A stretch of DNA of 64,000 bases, from assembly GCA_021781745.1 (NCBI GenBank), contig JAJXWH010000010.1, positions 1 to 64,000 of the forward strand. Direction: 5' to 3'. A program made the position numbers and the translations under genes. Shown in pieces: positions 26,357 to 35,534 of this stretch. Source of the stretch: Bacillota bacterium (GTDB lineage: Bacteria > Bacillota > Clostridia > Clostridiales > Clostridiaceae). Within the stretch, counting starts at the first letter, position 1, and each line of letters begins with the position of its first letter. A model generated the notes under the pieces. It searched no databases, had not been told where the DNA came from, and saw nothing but the letters and a program-made list of their open reading frames with translations.

Positions 26357-27598
26357 TTATTCATTAAAGTCCTCATCGTATATTGCTTTTGCCAGTGGAA
26401 ATGGCTCAAGGGCTCTTTCTAAAATACCTTGAACATATCCTATTAACACTCCATAGTTAACAATTGGAATTTCATGTTTAACAGCATTATCAATTCTTGA
26501 AAGCATTGCTGCTCTATTTAACATACAGCCTCCACAATGGATTATAAGCTTGAATTTTTTCACATCTTCAGTAAATGAATTTCCAGAAGAATATTCAAAA
26601 TTAATCTGCTTTCCAGTCATTTGACGTACCCATCTTGGAATTTTTACTGTTCCAATATCATCGCACTGTCTATGATGGGTGCATCCTTCTGAAATTAATA
26701 CACTGTCCCCATCTTCAAGGCTTTCTATTGCTTTAGCTCCTTTCACAAGCTCAATAAGATCTCCCTTGTATCTAGCTTGTAATATTGAAAATGATGTAAG
26801 CATTATATCTTTAGGTGTATCTGCTGATGCCTTTAAAAATACTTGCGAATCAGTAATAACAAGTCTTGGTTTTTTCTTTAAGTTTTCAAGAGTCTCCCTT
26901 AATTCATGTTCCTTTGTTACAACAGCTATAGCGTCACTTTCAATAATATCTCTTATGGTTTGCTGCTGCGGAAGAATTAATCTCCCTTTAGGGGCAGCTT
27001 TATCAATAGGTGTTACTAAAACAATTATATCGCCAGGGCTTATAAGATCTCCAACTAGTTTAAATTTATCTTCATTATCTGGTATTACATTTATAATTTT
27101 TTGCTTAAGATCATCTATACCATTTTTATTTAAAGCCGAAACAGATACAACAGTAGCACCAACTTCTTTTTCTAATCTATCTAGTTCTTCTTTTGTTAAA
27201 CTTTTTTCATCTGCTTTATTAAAAATACAAACAGTCGGTATTTTCTTTTCTTTTATTTCCTTTATTATAGCCAAATCATTTTCAGTTAAACCAACAGTGC
27301 TGTCTACCACTACTAATGCAACATCTGTCTTTGATAGTACTTCAAGGGTTTTCTTTTTTCTTGATTCTCCTAATTCACTTTCATCATCAAGGCCTGCAGT
27401 ATCAATAATCATGCATGGTCCTATAGGCAGAATTTCAATTGCCTTATAAACAGGGTCAGTAGTTGTCCCTTTAACATCTGAAACAATAGAAATTTCTTGA
27501 TTTGTAAGTGCATTTATAATACTGGATTTTCCTGCGTTTGTCATTCCAAACAGAGCAATATGTACTCTTTCTCCTGATGGTGTTGTATTTAAACTCAT
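26357..27598 (-). CDS. hydF: [FeFe]-hydrogenase maturation GTPase HydF
   Basis: A 413-residue scaffold for assembling the 2Fe subcluster of [FeFe]-hydrogenase. The N-terminal GTPase has Walker A FGMTNAGKSS (17-26), GTTTDPV, DTAGL (66-70) and FNKAD. The C-terminal cluster site is C306-x-H308 (GCTHHRQC) and HCGGC (354-358), the HydF pattern C-x-H...H-C-x2-C. HydE and HydG are not in the window. Two helicase genes follow at 15 and 9 bases. It diverges from aspartase at 27739. This marks a hydrogen-metabolising anaerobe. Confidence 0.9.
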   Translation of the reverse strand: MSLNTTPSGERVHIALFGMTNAGKSSIINALTNQEISIVSDVKGTTTDPVYKAIEILPIGPCMIIDTAGLDDESELGESRKKKTLEVLSKTDVALVVVDSTVGLTENDLAIIKEIKEKKIPTVCIFNKADEKSLTKEELDRLEKEVGATVVSVSALNKNGIDDLKQKIINVIPDNEDKFKLVGDLISPGDIIVLVTPIDKAAPKGRLILPQQQTIRDIIESDAIAVVTKEHELRETLENLKKKPRLVITDSQVFLKASADTPKDIMLTSFSILQARYKGDLIELVKGAKAIESLEDGDSVLISEGCTHHRQCDDIGTVKIPRWVRQMTGKQINFEYSSGNSFTEDVKKFKLIIHCGGCMLNRAAMLSRIDNAVKHEIPIVNYGVLIGYVQGILERALEPFPLAKAIYDEDFNE

Positions 27599-27687
27599 AT
27601 TTTATTACTCCTTTTGAATTAATTTTAATCTTTAGGTATTCTTTTAAATACTTTCTTCTATTATAATATAAAATATTAATATGCATA

Positions 27688-27720
27688 TTGCAAACTGTGA
27701 ATTGTAAACTGTAAACTGAT
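27688..27720 (+). repeat. AACTGTAA-type short repeat cluster
   Basis: AAACTGTGAATTGTAAACTG (within 27690-27720) consists of overlapping near-copies of AACTGTAA, directly before the aspartase ribosome site. A similar cluster lies at 36540-36572 before nfeD. Confidence 0.5.
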
Positions 27721-27738
27721 TAAAGGGGCGTGTTGACA

Positions 27739-29136
27739 TTGAATTATAGATTAGAACAAGATTTATTAGGTGAAAAGAATATAGATAATTCTACATACGG
27801 CGGAATAAATACAGCAAGAGCTTTAGAAAACTTTAATTTAGGCGGAAAGACTGTAAACTTAAATCTTGTAAAAGAGATTGCTCTTATAAAAAAAGCTGCT
27901 GCTATGACAAATAAAAAATTAAAATTGCTTCCTCCTGAAAAAGCTGATGCAATAATAAAAGCAAGCGAGGAAATTATAGAAGGAAAATTTGACGATGAAT
28001 TTAAAGTTAGTGCTTTCCAAGGCGGCGCTGGTACTTCTACAAATATGAATGTTAATGAAGTTATTGCTAACAGGGCAATTGAACTATTGGGCGGTACTAA
28101 AGGAGATTATGATTTAGTGCATCCACTTAATCATGTTAATATGTCACAATCTACTAATGATGTTTATCCATCCGCTCTTAGGATTGCGGCAATAAAATTA
28201 ATTAGGAAATTAAGTAATTCCTTATCAAGCTTACAGGAAGCTCTTCAAATTAAAGAAAATGAATTTTCAGATATTATAAAGCTTGGGCGTACTCAATTAA
28301 TGGATGCACTGCCAATGACAGCAGGACAGGGTTTTGGTGCATATGCAAAGGCAATAGAACGAGATAGATGGAGAATATACAAGGTTGAAGAAAGATTGAG
28401 ACAAATTAACCTAGGAGGTACTGCAATAGGAACAGGTCTAAATGCTACAAACAAGTACGTATTTATGATGACAGACACTATTCAAACACTTACCGGACTA
28501 GGTATTGCAAGGTCTGACTATCCTATGGATATTACACAAAACTGCGATATATTTGTAGAAACCTCTGGTTTATTAAAATCTTGCAGCGTGAATCTTCTTA
28601 AGATCTCTAATGACTTAAGGCTTTTAAATTCTGGCCCGCGAGGAGGAATAGGAGAAGTAATGCTTCCTAATATGCAGGCTGGTTCAACAATAATGCCTGG
28701 TAAAGTAAACCCAGTTATTCCTGAAATGGTTGGCCAGGTTAGCATAAGAGTAATTTCTAACGATAGTGCCATAACTATGGCAAGTTCCATGGGGCAATTA
28801 GAATTAAATGCATTTACTCCACTTATAGCAGAATGCTTACTAGAATCTTTAGAACTTCTTGATAAAAGCGTTATTATTTTTAAAGAAAAATGCATAGATG
28901 GCTTACAAATGGATAAGGATAGATGTTTAGAAAACATAGAAAACTCTCTAGTATCTGCAACTTCTTTAGTTCACCACGTAGGTTATGATAAAGCCAGCTT
29001 AATATCAAAAAAAGCCTTAGCTACTGGAAAAACTATAAGAGAAATTTTACTTGAAGAACAAATATTGCCTGCTGATGTTATAGATAAGATATTATCTCCA
29101 GCGGAATTAATAAGAACCCATATACCAGGAAAATAA
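27739..29136 (+). CDS. aspA: Aspartate ammonia-lyase
   Basis: A 465-residue fumarase/aspartase-superfamily enzyme: L-aspartate to fumarate plus ammonia. The signature GSTIMPGKVNPV is at about 315 and HPLNHVNMSQSTNDVYPSA (family region around the active site) at about 130. I chose TTG at 27739 (NYRLEQDLLGEKNI fits aspartase starts), with AGGGG ten bases upstream; the frame opens at GTG 27730. Its presence beside hydF is a known clostridial pairing as I recall, possibly because aspartase and hydrogenase both serve redox balance (inference). Ends in a terminator. Confidence 0.85.
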   Translation: MNYRLEQDLLGEKNIDNSTYGGINTARALENFNLGGKTVNLNLVKEIALIKKAAAMTNKKLKLLPPEKADAIIKASEEIIEGKFDDEFKVSAFQGGAGTSTNMNVNEVIANRAIELLGGTKGDYDLVHPLNHVNMSQSTNDVYPSALRIAAIKLIRKLSNSLSSLQEALQIKENEFSDIIKLGRTQLMDALPMTAGQGFGAYAKAIERDRWRIYKVEERLRQINLGGTAIGTGLNATNKYVFMMTDTIQTLTGLGIARSDYPMDITQNCDIFVETSGLLKSCSVNLLKISNDLRLLNSGPRGGIGEVMLPNMQAGSTIMPGKVNPVIPEMVGQVSIRVISNDSAITMASSMGQLELNAFTPLIAECLLESLELLDKSVIIFKEKCIDGLQMDKDRCLENIENSLVSATSLVHHVGYDKASLISKKALATGKTIREILLEEQILPADVIDKILSPAELIRTHIPGK

Positions 29137-29193
29137 AAAAAAAGCCAACAGAACAAATATAACAATACTGTATAAATGTTCTGCTAGCTTTTT
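29137..29193 (+). terminator. Terminator after aspA
   Basis: A 17-base stem (29139-29155 with 29177-29193), with two mismatches and A- and T-rich flanks, directly past the aspA stop; it could also work on the minus strand. Confidence 0.75.
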
Positions 29194-29259
29194 AACCGTA
29201 AGGGGATAGGGTTTTTAACACTTCGGAAAAAATGGTTTACTATGCTTTCAGCTTAATGC

Positions 29260-29469
29260 TTATTTTAAGCCTTCTTCATAGCTTTCTATCATATGTTTTA
29301 CCATGAAACCGCCAACACTGCCGTTTTGTCTTGAAGAAAGGTTTCCTTTATCTTGACTTTCATAGTCTTGTAATCCTATTTCTGAAGCAACTTCAGTTTT
29401 TAATCTGTTTAATCCTTGTTTTGCTTCTGGTATTAATGTTCTGTTTCTTCCACTATTGTTTGATGACAT
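29260..29469 (-). CDS. Alpha/beta-type small acid-soluble spore protein
   Basis: A 69-residue SASP that coats and protects DNA in spores. It carries the germination-protease recognition site TEVASEIGL at about 24-32 and the C-terminal GSVGGFMVKHMIESYEEGL block typical of the family. It shows the organism sporulates. Expression is expected from forespore sigma G; I did not delineate the promoter. Single-gene unit; hydrophilic and full length. Confidence 0.9.
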   Translation of the reverse strand: MSSNNSGRNRTLIPEAKQGLNRLKTEVASEIGLQDYESQDKGNLSSRQNGSVGGFMVKHMIESYEEGLK

Positions 29470-29740
29470 AAATATCTACCTCCCTTAATTAATTTAATTT
29501 TGCTTGGCAGTAATATATTAACCATTAATAAAAATTATAATCTATTAAATTGTTTACAAAAATACTATAGATAGCTTGTATTAGATAATTTTAGCTTAAG
29601 AACTTTTCATTCTTTTTATGATCTTTTCTTAAAATTATTTTTCTATAATTATGCAGTATTTTTTAAGTAACACATTTTAATTATGTTCAATATACTATTA
29701 CTATAACAAATGATTATAATTAACAAAGGAGAAATGAATT

Positions 29741-29881
29741 ATGAGAAATTGCTGTAGATGCTGCAATTGTTGCTATAATAACTGTTATGGATATGGAAAT
29801 TATGGCGGTTATTACGGAAATTATTATGGCGGTGGTTTTAATAATGCCTGGAGCTTATGGCCATTATTGTTCTTCCTATAA
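29741..29881 (+). CDS. 46-residue Cys/Gly/Tyr-rich peptide, coat-like
   Basis: ATG at 29741 follows AAGGAG by about ten bases. The peptide opens with CCRCCNCCYNNC, then has YGYGNYGGYYGNYYGGGF and a short hydrophobic tail WPLLFFL. The Gly/Tyr repeat with clustered cysteines resembles crosslinked small spore coat or crust proteins. It neighbours a spore gene. A hairpin follows at 29994-30024. Too short for family assignment, but the composition and ribosome site are convincing. Confidence 0.65.
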   Translation: MRNCCRCCNCCYNNCYGYGNYGGYYGNYYGGGFNNAWSLWPLLFFL

Positions 29882-29993
29882 AATATTTTAAAAATAATAT
29901 TATCTTAAAAGTTATATTGTACTCATAAATGTTATTAGCTAAATTTTTAGCAGCATTGATCAAGTTATGGGTACTATATGATATGAAAATAGG

Positions 29994-30024
29994 CCTAAAA
30001 GATGCTTTTTCTCAATCTTTTAGG
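29994..30024. terminator. Bidirectional terminator hairpin
   Basis: CCTAAAAGAT (29994-30003) pairs with ATCTTTTAGG (30015-30024); it sits between the 46-residue gene (+) and the lipoprotein gene (-). Confidence 0.65.
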
Positions 30025-30054
30025 TCTTAATTTTATGCATCTCATTAAAATATT

Positions 30055-30654
30055 TTATTTATAAGAAAGTGATATAGTTGTGCTATTGTCTATTTGATTT
30101 AATTTATATGTCCATTCTTCTGTATTTTTATTAATATCTCCTAAAGTTTTAGAATTTACAATGCTTCTTGGTACAGTGACTTCATTTCTAAATTTAATAT
30201 TGCTTATATAATTATAAATCTTCTCATCATTATTAATATTACTTTTAATTAATCTATCTATAGCTGACTTATTAAATCTCAATTCAATATCATAAATATT
30301 CTCCATAACTTGAACTCTCTTTGAATATGTCATCTTTGCCAATCCGCTTGAATTTATTATCTGCTCAAGTTCTTTTATATTTTTGAATTCATATGTAATT
30401 TCTTCTATAGTCATATTTGCTTTTGAATATTTATTAAAAAGATATCCATTGTCATGAGCCCATTTGTGATTAATTATATCTCCCTGTAACTTTGAAGCTA
30501 TAAAATCGTCATATATTATTTGTAATTTTACCGTACCAGATTCATCCGTATTAATCATAGTAGAACTTTTTAAATCTATATCTCCACATCCGAACAACAT
30601 AATAAATAAAATAAAAATAAATATATATTTTATTATTCTTTTTGCATTAATCAT
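30055..30654 (-). CDS. Lipoprotein, unknown function (DUF3153-like)
   Basis: About 199 residues from ATG at 30654, chosen for GGAGG ten bases upstream and because it gives a clean signal peptide (IIKYIFIFILFIMLFGC) with lipobox LFGC. The mature protein opens with GDIDLKSS and has a beta-rich body with KLQIIYDD and VTVPRSIV. It resembles clostridial/actinobacterial LppM-like domain proteins, weakly. Lipid-anchored outside the membrane; role unknown. Confidence 0.65.
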   Translation of the reverse strand: MINAKRIIKYIFIFILFIMLFGCGDIDLKSSTMINTDESGTVKLQIIYDDFIASKLQGDIINHKWAHDNGYLFNKYSKANMTIEEITYEFKNIKELEQIINSSGLAKMTYSKRVQVMENIYDIELRFNKSAIDRLIKSNINNDEKIYNYISNIKFRNEVTVPRSIVNSKTLGDINKNTEEWTYKLNQIDNSTTISLSYK

Positions 30655-30966
30655 AAGCACGCCTCCAATTGTATTAAGAAAATCTAAGATATTGCAAAAT
30701 AACATCTTTCCATATACTACAAACTCATTTTACTTCTATTACGTAAATGATCTAGGAACCTCCCCCTATTTCTCTTGTAAATATTTTTTCTCCTCACTTA
30801 ATATCTCACTTATACTTCAAAATTATGTCCTAAATATTTTAATTTTCTAGTGTTCTTTAAATACCTTTACTCTCATTACTAAATTTAATCTCAAGTGTCA
30901 ATTCTTTACTAACTAAGGCTTAGCTTTTTAGAAACAGAACAAAGTGGCTATGCCACGTTTTATTAG

Positions 30967-31096
30967 TAATGAATAACGAATGATGAATAATTAATGATTA
31001 AGGTTGAAATTACTTCGTAATTTCTTAAACATTTTATTTTTGAAAAGCCAAAGGCTTTTCTTCCTTAATCATTCATCATTCATTTTTCATTTTTCA
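30967..31096. repeat. Composite inverted-repeat element
   Basis: Arms 30967-31003 and 31062-31096 are imperfect inverse copies (GAATGATGAAT...TGATTAAGG). The loop holds two further hairpins, GAAATTACTTCGTAATTTC (31014-31032) and GAAAAGCCAAAGGCTTTTC (31042-31060). A small hairpin GTGGCTATGCCAC plus T-run lies just upstream at 30944-30962. It is MITE- or REP-like and non-coding. The remaining 30706-30966 and 31097-31160 are AT-rich with nothing I can name. Confidence 0.65.
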
Positions 31097-31168
31097 CCAC
31101 TCAAAAATCTCACAATCGTGATATCACTCAATTTTAACAATTAGAAATTCTATAATTCTCCAGACATT

Positions 31169-31195
31169 GAAAAAAGTACCTATAAAGGTACTTTA
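31169..31195 (-). terminator. Terminator after the CheY-like gene
   Basis: AAAGTACC (31173-31180) pairs with GGTACTTT (31187-31194), with a T-run on the minus strand. Confidence 0.75.
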
Positions 31196-31280
31196 AACAC
31201 AATTTTCTATTTTATAATTTTATATGTAACATAAAGGACAACTTATCGATTCTTTTATTCAAATGATAATAATAAATTAT

Positions 31281-31634
31281 CTACACACTTTTCAGGGTCT
31301 TTATCACATAATCTTCTTTAAATGGCTTTACTATAAATCCTTTTGCGCCATTTATTATAGCTTCTCTTACACATGTTTCCTGGCCCATTGCAGAAATCAT
31401 TATTACTTTTGCATTTTTATCTAGGCTTGTGATTTGCTTCACTGCTTCTGTACCATCCATTTCAGGCATCGTTATATCCATAGTTACAATATCTGGTTTT
31501 AAATTCATGTAATTCTGGACTGCTTCTAAACCATTGCAAGCTTCCCCAACAACTTCGAAGTCATTTTTTTCTAACATTGTCTTAAGAGAAAGCCTCATAA
31601 AAGCAGCATCATCTACAATTAGAACTTTTTTCAT
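31281..31634 (-). CDS. Stand-alone CheY-like response regulator
   Basis: A 117-residue single receiver domain: VLIVDDAAFMR (acidic pair), VTMDITMPEMDG (phosphorylated Asp), MISAMG (Thr/Ser switch) and VKPFKED (Lys). No output domain, so it acts by protein contact, as chemotaxis or similar CheY do. It sits downstream of an HD-GYP gene and a Cache-sensor kinase on the same strand, separated by 80 bases and more, so phosphorylation by that kinase is possible but not shown. Confidence 0.85.
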   Translation of the reverse strand: MKKVLIVDDAAFMRLSLKTMLEKNDFEVVGEACNGLEAVQNYMNLKPDIVTMDITMPEMDGTEAVKQITSLDKNAKVIMISAMGQETCVREAIINGAKGFIVKPFKEDYVIKTLKSV

Positions 31635-31714
31635 ATCCTCTCTCCTCCCAATTTAAACAATTCTTTGTTTTTAAATACCCTTTTAAAATAATCTAAATTT
31701 TTTATATAATAAAT

Positions 31715-32761
31715 TTAAACATAAACGCTGGTTATGCTTAAATCTACTTTCCTTGAAAAATCAATAAGTTCATCTTCTACTTGTACAATAGGACTTAAGA
31801 CATCATTAGGTGGTATGTACATTATTTCACCAGTTCTACCATCCTCAAGTGTCACTTTCATGCCTATGTAATACGAACTTATATTATCTAAAAGTGCAAA
31901 AATAGCAGAAGTATCATAATATTTTACACCTTCAGTCATAAACATTAAAAATGCTTTAAAAGGAGTTGTCCCCTTTTTATATACCCTATTAGAGGTCATT
32001 GCATCAAATGTATCAGCTACTGAAATAATCTTTGCACCTAACACAATTTCTTTATCAGTTATACCAAGGGGATATCCAGATCCATCGATTTTTTCATGAT
32101 GCATAAGTATTGCATTCTTTATATTATTATTTAAGTTGCTATACTGGTTAATCAAATAATAACCCCAAGTAGTATGTTTTTTAATTTCATTAAATTCTTC
32201 TGATGTTAATTTACCCGGTTTATTTAAAATTTCATTAGGTATTCTTGTTTTGCCAATATCATGAAGAAGTGCAGATTGAATAACTTCTTGAATTGATTCT
32301 AAAGATAAATTCATCCACTTTGCAATAAGCATTGAGTATATGGCAACATTTATGCAATGAGTATATGTATATTCATCTGCATTTTTTAATGAATTTAAGC
32401 ATTCAATAATTACACCTGGTTCCTCTAAATATCTAATTACAGATTTGGATATTTTTAAAACATCATTAACATTTATGTTGCTTGTCATCATTAATTCGCT
32501 TATTATTTTCTGGACCTGCTTAATATCTTCCTCATAGTCTCTTTTAAAACTTTCTAATATGGAATTACTTTCATCCACTTTATCATAATTCTTAGGAATA
32601 TATACACATATTGAATATTCTCCTAAACTAATTAATTTATCAATAATATATGTATTAAGCACAGTATTTTTTGAAGCTAGTTTTGACCCATTATATATTA
32701 TGTCTTCAGCCAAGATCATACCTGTTTTACAGTTTGTCACTAATACCCTTTGCTCTACCAA
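31715..32761 (-). CDS. HD-GYP domain protein (likely cyclic-di-GMP phosphodiesterase)
   Basis: A 348-residue protein. The N-terminal 120 residues are variable. The HD-GYP domain carries HCINVAIYSML, LLHDIGKTRIPNEIL, MHHEKIDGSGYPLG and ISVADTFDAMTSNRVYKK. These residues form the bi/tri-metal site that linearises cyclic-di-GMP. No transmembrane segment. It lies between the CheY-like gene and the Cache kinase on the same strand, so signalling genes cluster here. A palindrome (32817-32830) lies in its leader. Confidence 0.85.
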   Translation of the reverse strand: MVEQRVLVTNCKTGMILAEDIIYNGSKLASKNTVLNTYIIDKLISLGEYSICVYIPKNYDKVDESNSILESFKRDYEEDIKQVQKIISELMMTSNINVNDVLKISKSVIRYLEEPGVIIECLNSLKNADEYTYTHCINVAIYSMLIAKWMNLSLESIQEVIQSALLHDIGKTRIPNEILNKPGKLTSEEFNEIKKHTTWGYYLINQYSNLNNNIKNAILMHHEKIDGSGYPLGITDKEIVLGAKIISVADTFDAMTSNRVYKKGTTPFKAFLMFMTEGVKYYDTSAIFALLDNISSYYIGMKVTLEDGRTGEIMYIPPNDVLSPIVQVEDELIDFSRKVDLSITSVYV

Positions 32762-32816
32762 TCTAATCGCCTCAATCCCAATTTTTCTGTCACTTATCGT
32801 ATACTCTACAATAAAA

Positions 32817-32830
32817 TATCCTTAAGGATA
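32817..32830. promoter_or_regulatory. Palindrome in the HD-GYP leader
   Basis: TATCCTTAAGGATA, a perfect 14-base palindrome 56 bases upstream of the start at 32761, between a candidate extended -10 (ATGTTATAAT, 32919-32928 on the minus strand) and the gene. Possible operator. Confidence 0.4.
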
Positions 32831-33034
32831 CACAATATAAGCATTGTTAAGGATTTGTATTTATTTTTAAATTCTTACAAAATTCTTGAATAATAATTAA
32901 ATTTTTTCCTTTATCACCATTATAACATAATAAGTACTTTTTCTTCCACTCATCATCAATAAATTTCTTTGTCAAAATTAGGTTAATTCTTATCTACTTT
33001 ATCCTTATAATCTAAACATTAAAAAAATTATAAA

Positions 33035-33093
33035 CAAAAAAATCTTACAAGGTAAACTATAAAATAGCTTTATCCTTATAAGATTCTTTTTTA
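33035..33093. terminator. Hairpin terminator downstream of the Cache kinase
   Basis: AATCTTACAAGG (33041-33052) pairs with CCTTATAAGATT (33074-33085), flanked by A-run and T-run. It lies past the stop at 33156 on the minus strand; the rest of 32831-33034 is AT-rich with only the -10 noted above. Confidence 0.7.
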
Positions 33094-33155
33094 CCATGAA
33101 CTTAAATTTATTTTTAGTTAATATCTTACTTATTACTCATATTAAGCGTTCAAAC

Positions 33156-35090
33156 TTAACTGTATATATCTGAAAACTCAATATTGATTTTTTCAACTTT
33201 TGATTGATTTAAAGAATCATTTTTTTCTTTCATATGAGGTTCTTCTGAAGTTATTTTAGCTGGGAGGCATATAGTAAACTCAGTGCCTTCTCCATACTTA
33301 CTTTTTACTTCTATTGTTCCTTCATGCATTTCAACCAAAGCTTTCACAATAGATAATCCTATACCGCTTCCTTCATGGCTTCTATTTAACAAAGGATCTA
33401 TCTGCTTAAATCTTTGGAAAAGTTGTGACAATTTTTCTTCAGGAATTCCCCTGCCCGTATCTTTCACAGAAATAGTAATATGATCATCCTTGTCCTTCAA
33501 TGTAACATAAATTTTGTCTCCAGGCTTAGTAAATTTTGTAGCATTTGATATTAAATTAAGTAGGATTCTCTCTAATTTTTCTGCATCAAAGGCCATAACC
33601 TTTTCCTCTTCATCTGTATCAAATATAATTGTCCTTGACATAGATTGTACATATTCAGCTGTTGACTGGGTTATTTCTTCTGCCACTTCTACTATGTTTT
33701 CATTTCTTAAATCCAGCTTCATAAACCCTGAATCAATTTTTGTCATATCTATTAAATTATTTACTAATCTTAATAATCTATAACAATTTTGTTTTATGCT
33801 GCTGGTATAATTTCTTATTTTATCAGTGCTTAAATTTTCTTCCTTATTTATAAATACATTAAATAACTGAGCTGTTGAAAAAATAATATTCAAAGGTGTT
33901 CTTAATTCGTGAGACATGTTAGCAATAAATTCTGTTTTAAGCTTATCATATTGTACTGTTTCCTCTAATAGTCTCTGATTTTCTGCAAGCATATTATTAA
34001 AACTATTCGCCAGTACCCCTATCTCATTTTCGCTGTCAATATGACATCGAACTGTTAAGTCACCTTTCCCAGCTATCTCCATACATGACTTCAGCTTATT
34101 AATAGGTTTAACTAAGGTATTAGTCAAAAATAATGCTATAATTCCTCCAAAAAGAATTATAATTAATGCTGCAACTACTGTTGTCGTTAAAATTGATTTT
34201 GATGAAGCATTTAATTCATCATAATCAGCAGTAGTAACTATATACCAATTCCAAGCTTCAAAATACTGATAATGTCCTATTTTTTTAACTCCATTGTAAG
34301 TATACTCAATTGTTCCATTCTTAGTATCATACATTTTTTGAACAAAATCACAATTCCTTACATTTTTCCCCTTTTCTGATGGATGAATAATTACATTACC
34401 TTCTGAATCCAGTATATATAAGTAACCTGTTTTCCCCAGCTTAATATTGCTTAATGTATCTTCCAAGTAATTATTTAGAATTTTATTTCCAATTCCTATT
34501 GCACCAATAACTTTTTTATCTTTATCCAATAATGGTTTCATTCTAGTGACATAACCGATACCTTCTATATCAATATTACCAATATATTCTTCATTGCTGA
34601 CTATTTTTTTATATGCAATTGAATCCCTTGATATATATGTACCTACTACCCGCTTATCATCTTTAAATATTGTAGAAGAAATTCTTATAAGTTTATTATC
34701 ATGTAATAAAAAAATTGTTGCTGCAGTACCTGTAGACTGTTTTAGCTTATCAACCACGGTTTCATCTAAAGATAACCTTTGTTCTCCCGCATACATTACA
34801 GGTAAGTTAAATTCTCCAACTTTTATATTTTCATTATAATCTATCCTTATATCTGTTAAATCATTTAACAAAGTATTTGCAAAATTTGAATCACCATAAG
34901 ACTTTTCTGTAAGTAGATCATTTCTTACACTTAAAGTTGTAATAATTGATTCTGTTAATTTCTGACTTTTTTCATTAACTTCGCTGAAAACTGCATTATC
35001 TGATTTTTCAGCAATTAAAAAACCTAATACGCTTACTGCAAATACAATCAAAACCAAAAAGCTTATCATTAGTTTATATTTTATTTTCAT
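33156..35090 (-). CDS. Membrane sensor histidine kinase (Cache-HAMP-HisKA-HATPase)
   Basis: A 644-residue kinase: TM1 (about 8-27), an extracellular double-Cache ligand-binding domain (about 30-290, including GKTGYLYILDSEGNVIIHP), TM2 (300-323), HAMP (about 325-378), then H394 in NMSHELRTPL, the N-box NLISNATKF, G1 VKDTGRGIPE and G2 GSGIGLSIVK. It senses a small solute outside and phosphorylates a partner, which is not adjacent; the CheY-like regulator is the nearest receiver. Confidence 0.9.
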   Translation of the reverse strand: MKIKYKLMISFLVLIVFAVSVLGFLIAEKSDNAVFSEVNEKSQKLTESIITTLSVRNDLLTEKSYGDSNFANTLLNDLTDIRIDYNENIKVGEFNLPVMYAGEQRLSLDETVVDKLKQSTGTAATIFLLHDNKLIRISSTIFKDDKRVVGTYISRDSIAYKKIVSNEEYIGNIDIEGIGYVTRMKPLLDKDKKVIGAIGIGNKILNNYLEDTLSNIKLGKTGYLYILDSEGNVIIHPSEKGKNVRNCDFVQKMYDTKNGTIEYTYNGVKKIGHYQYFEAWNWYIVTTADYDELNASSKSILTTTVVAALIIILFGGIIALFLTNTLVKPINKLKSCMEIAGKGDLTVRCHIDSENEIGVLANSFNNMLAENQRLLEETVQYDKLKTEFIANMSHELRTPLNIIFSTAQLFNVFINKEENLSTDKIRNYTSSIKQNCYRLLRLVNNLIDMTKIDSGFMKLDLRNENIVEVAEEITQSTAEYVQSMSRTIIFDTDEEEKVMAFDAEKLERILLNLISNATKFTKPGDKIYVTLKDKDDHITISVKDTGRGIPEEKLSQLFQRFKQIDPLLNRSHEGSGIGLSIVKALVEMHEGTIEVKSKYGEGTEFTICLPAKITSEEPHMKEKNDSLNQSKVEKINIEFSDIYS

Positions 35091-35254
35091 AAAAAACCAC
35101 TTCTCCTAAATTAACTATGTTCATTAGTCTTAAATTTCATTATAATTCTAGCTATTTGATTTAGAACATATCTCCTATTTTACCATACAAATGATTAATT
35201 TGCATTGCTATCTATTAAATTGAATCTAACTCAACATTCTATAATTTATTCGTC

Positions 35255-35292
35255 AAAAAAGAGGTAACCATGTCTATAGTCACCTCTTTTTT
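35255..35292. terminator. Orphan terminator hairpin between divergent genes
   Basis: AAAAAAGAGGT (35255-35265) pairs perfectly with ACCTCTTTTTT (35282-35292) around a 16-base loop. Genes on both sides point away from it, so it ends no annotated gene. It may end a short untranslated RNA. The rest of 35091-35534 is AT-rich with no frame I support. Confidence 0.6.
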
Positions 35293-35534
35293 ATAATATA
35301 TCTTTAGTTTATTTAAATCTTTTGTTCCTGAACTTCATTAGTATGTATATAATATACCACCATTTGACATAATAGTCTATATTTTTTTATAAGAACATTG
35401 AAAATTTCATTCGACAATTGACGATTTAGTTTAAATCAATTGAAGCTATACAAAATAAATTAAGGTTTTTTAAAGGTTAATACAACTAATATATGGTAAA
35501 ATATATTAGTTATCTATATACAAGGAGTGAGTGC

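Noticed and set aside
26679..27449. 256-codon plus-strand frame antisense to hydF
   Set aside because: It is the complement of a strongly conserved gene and has low-complexity composition; shadow.
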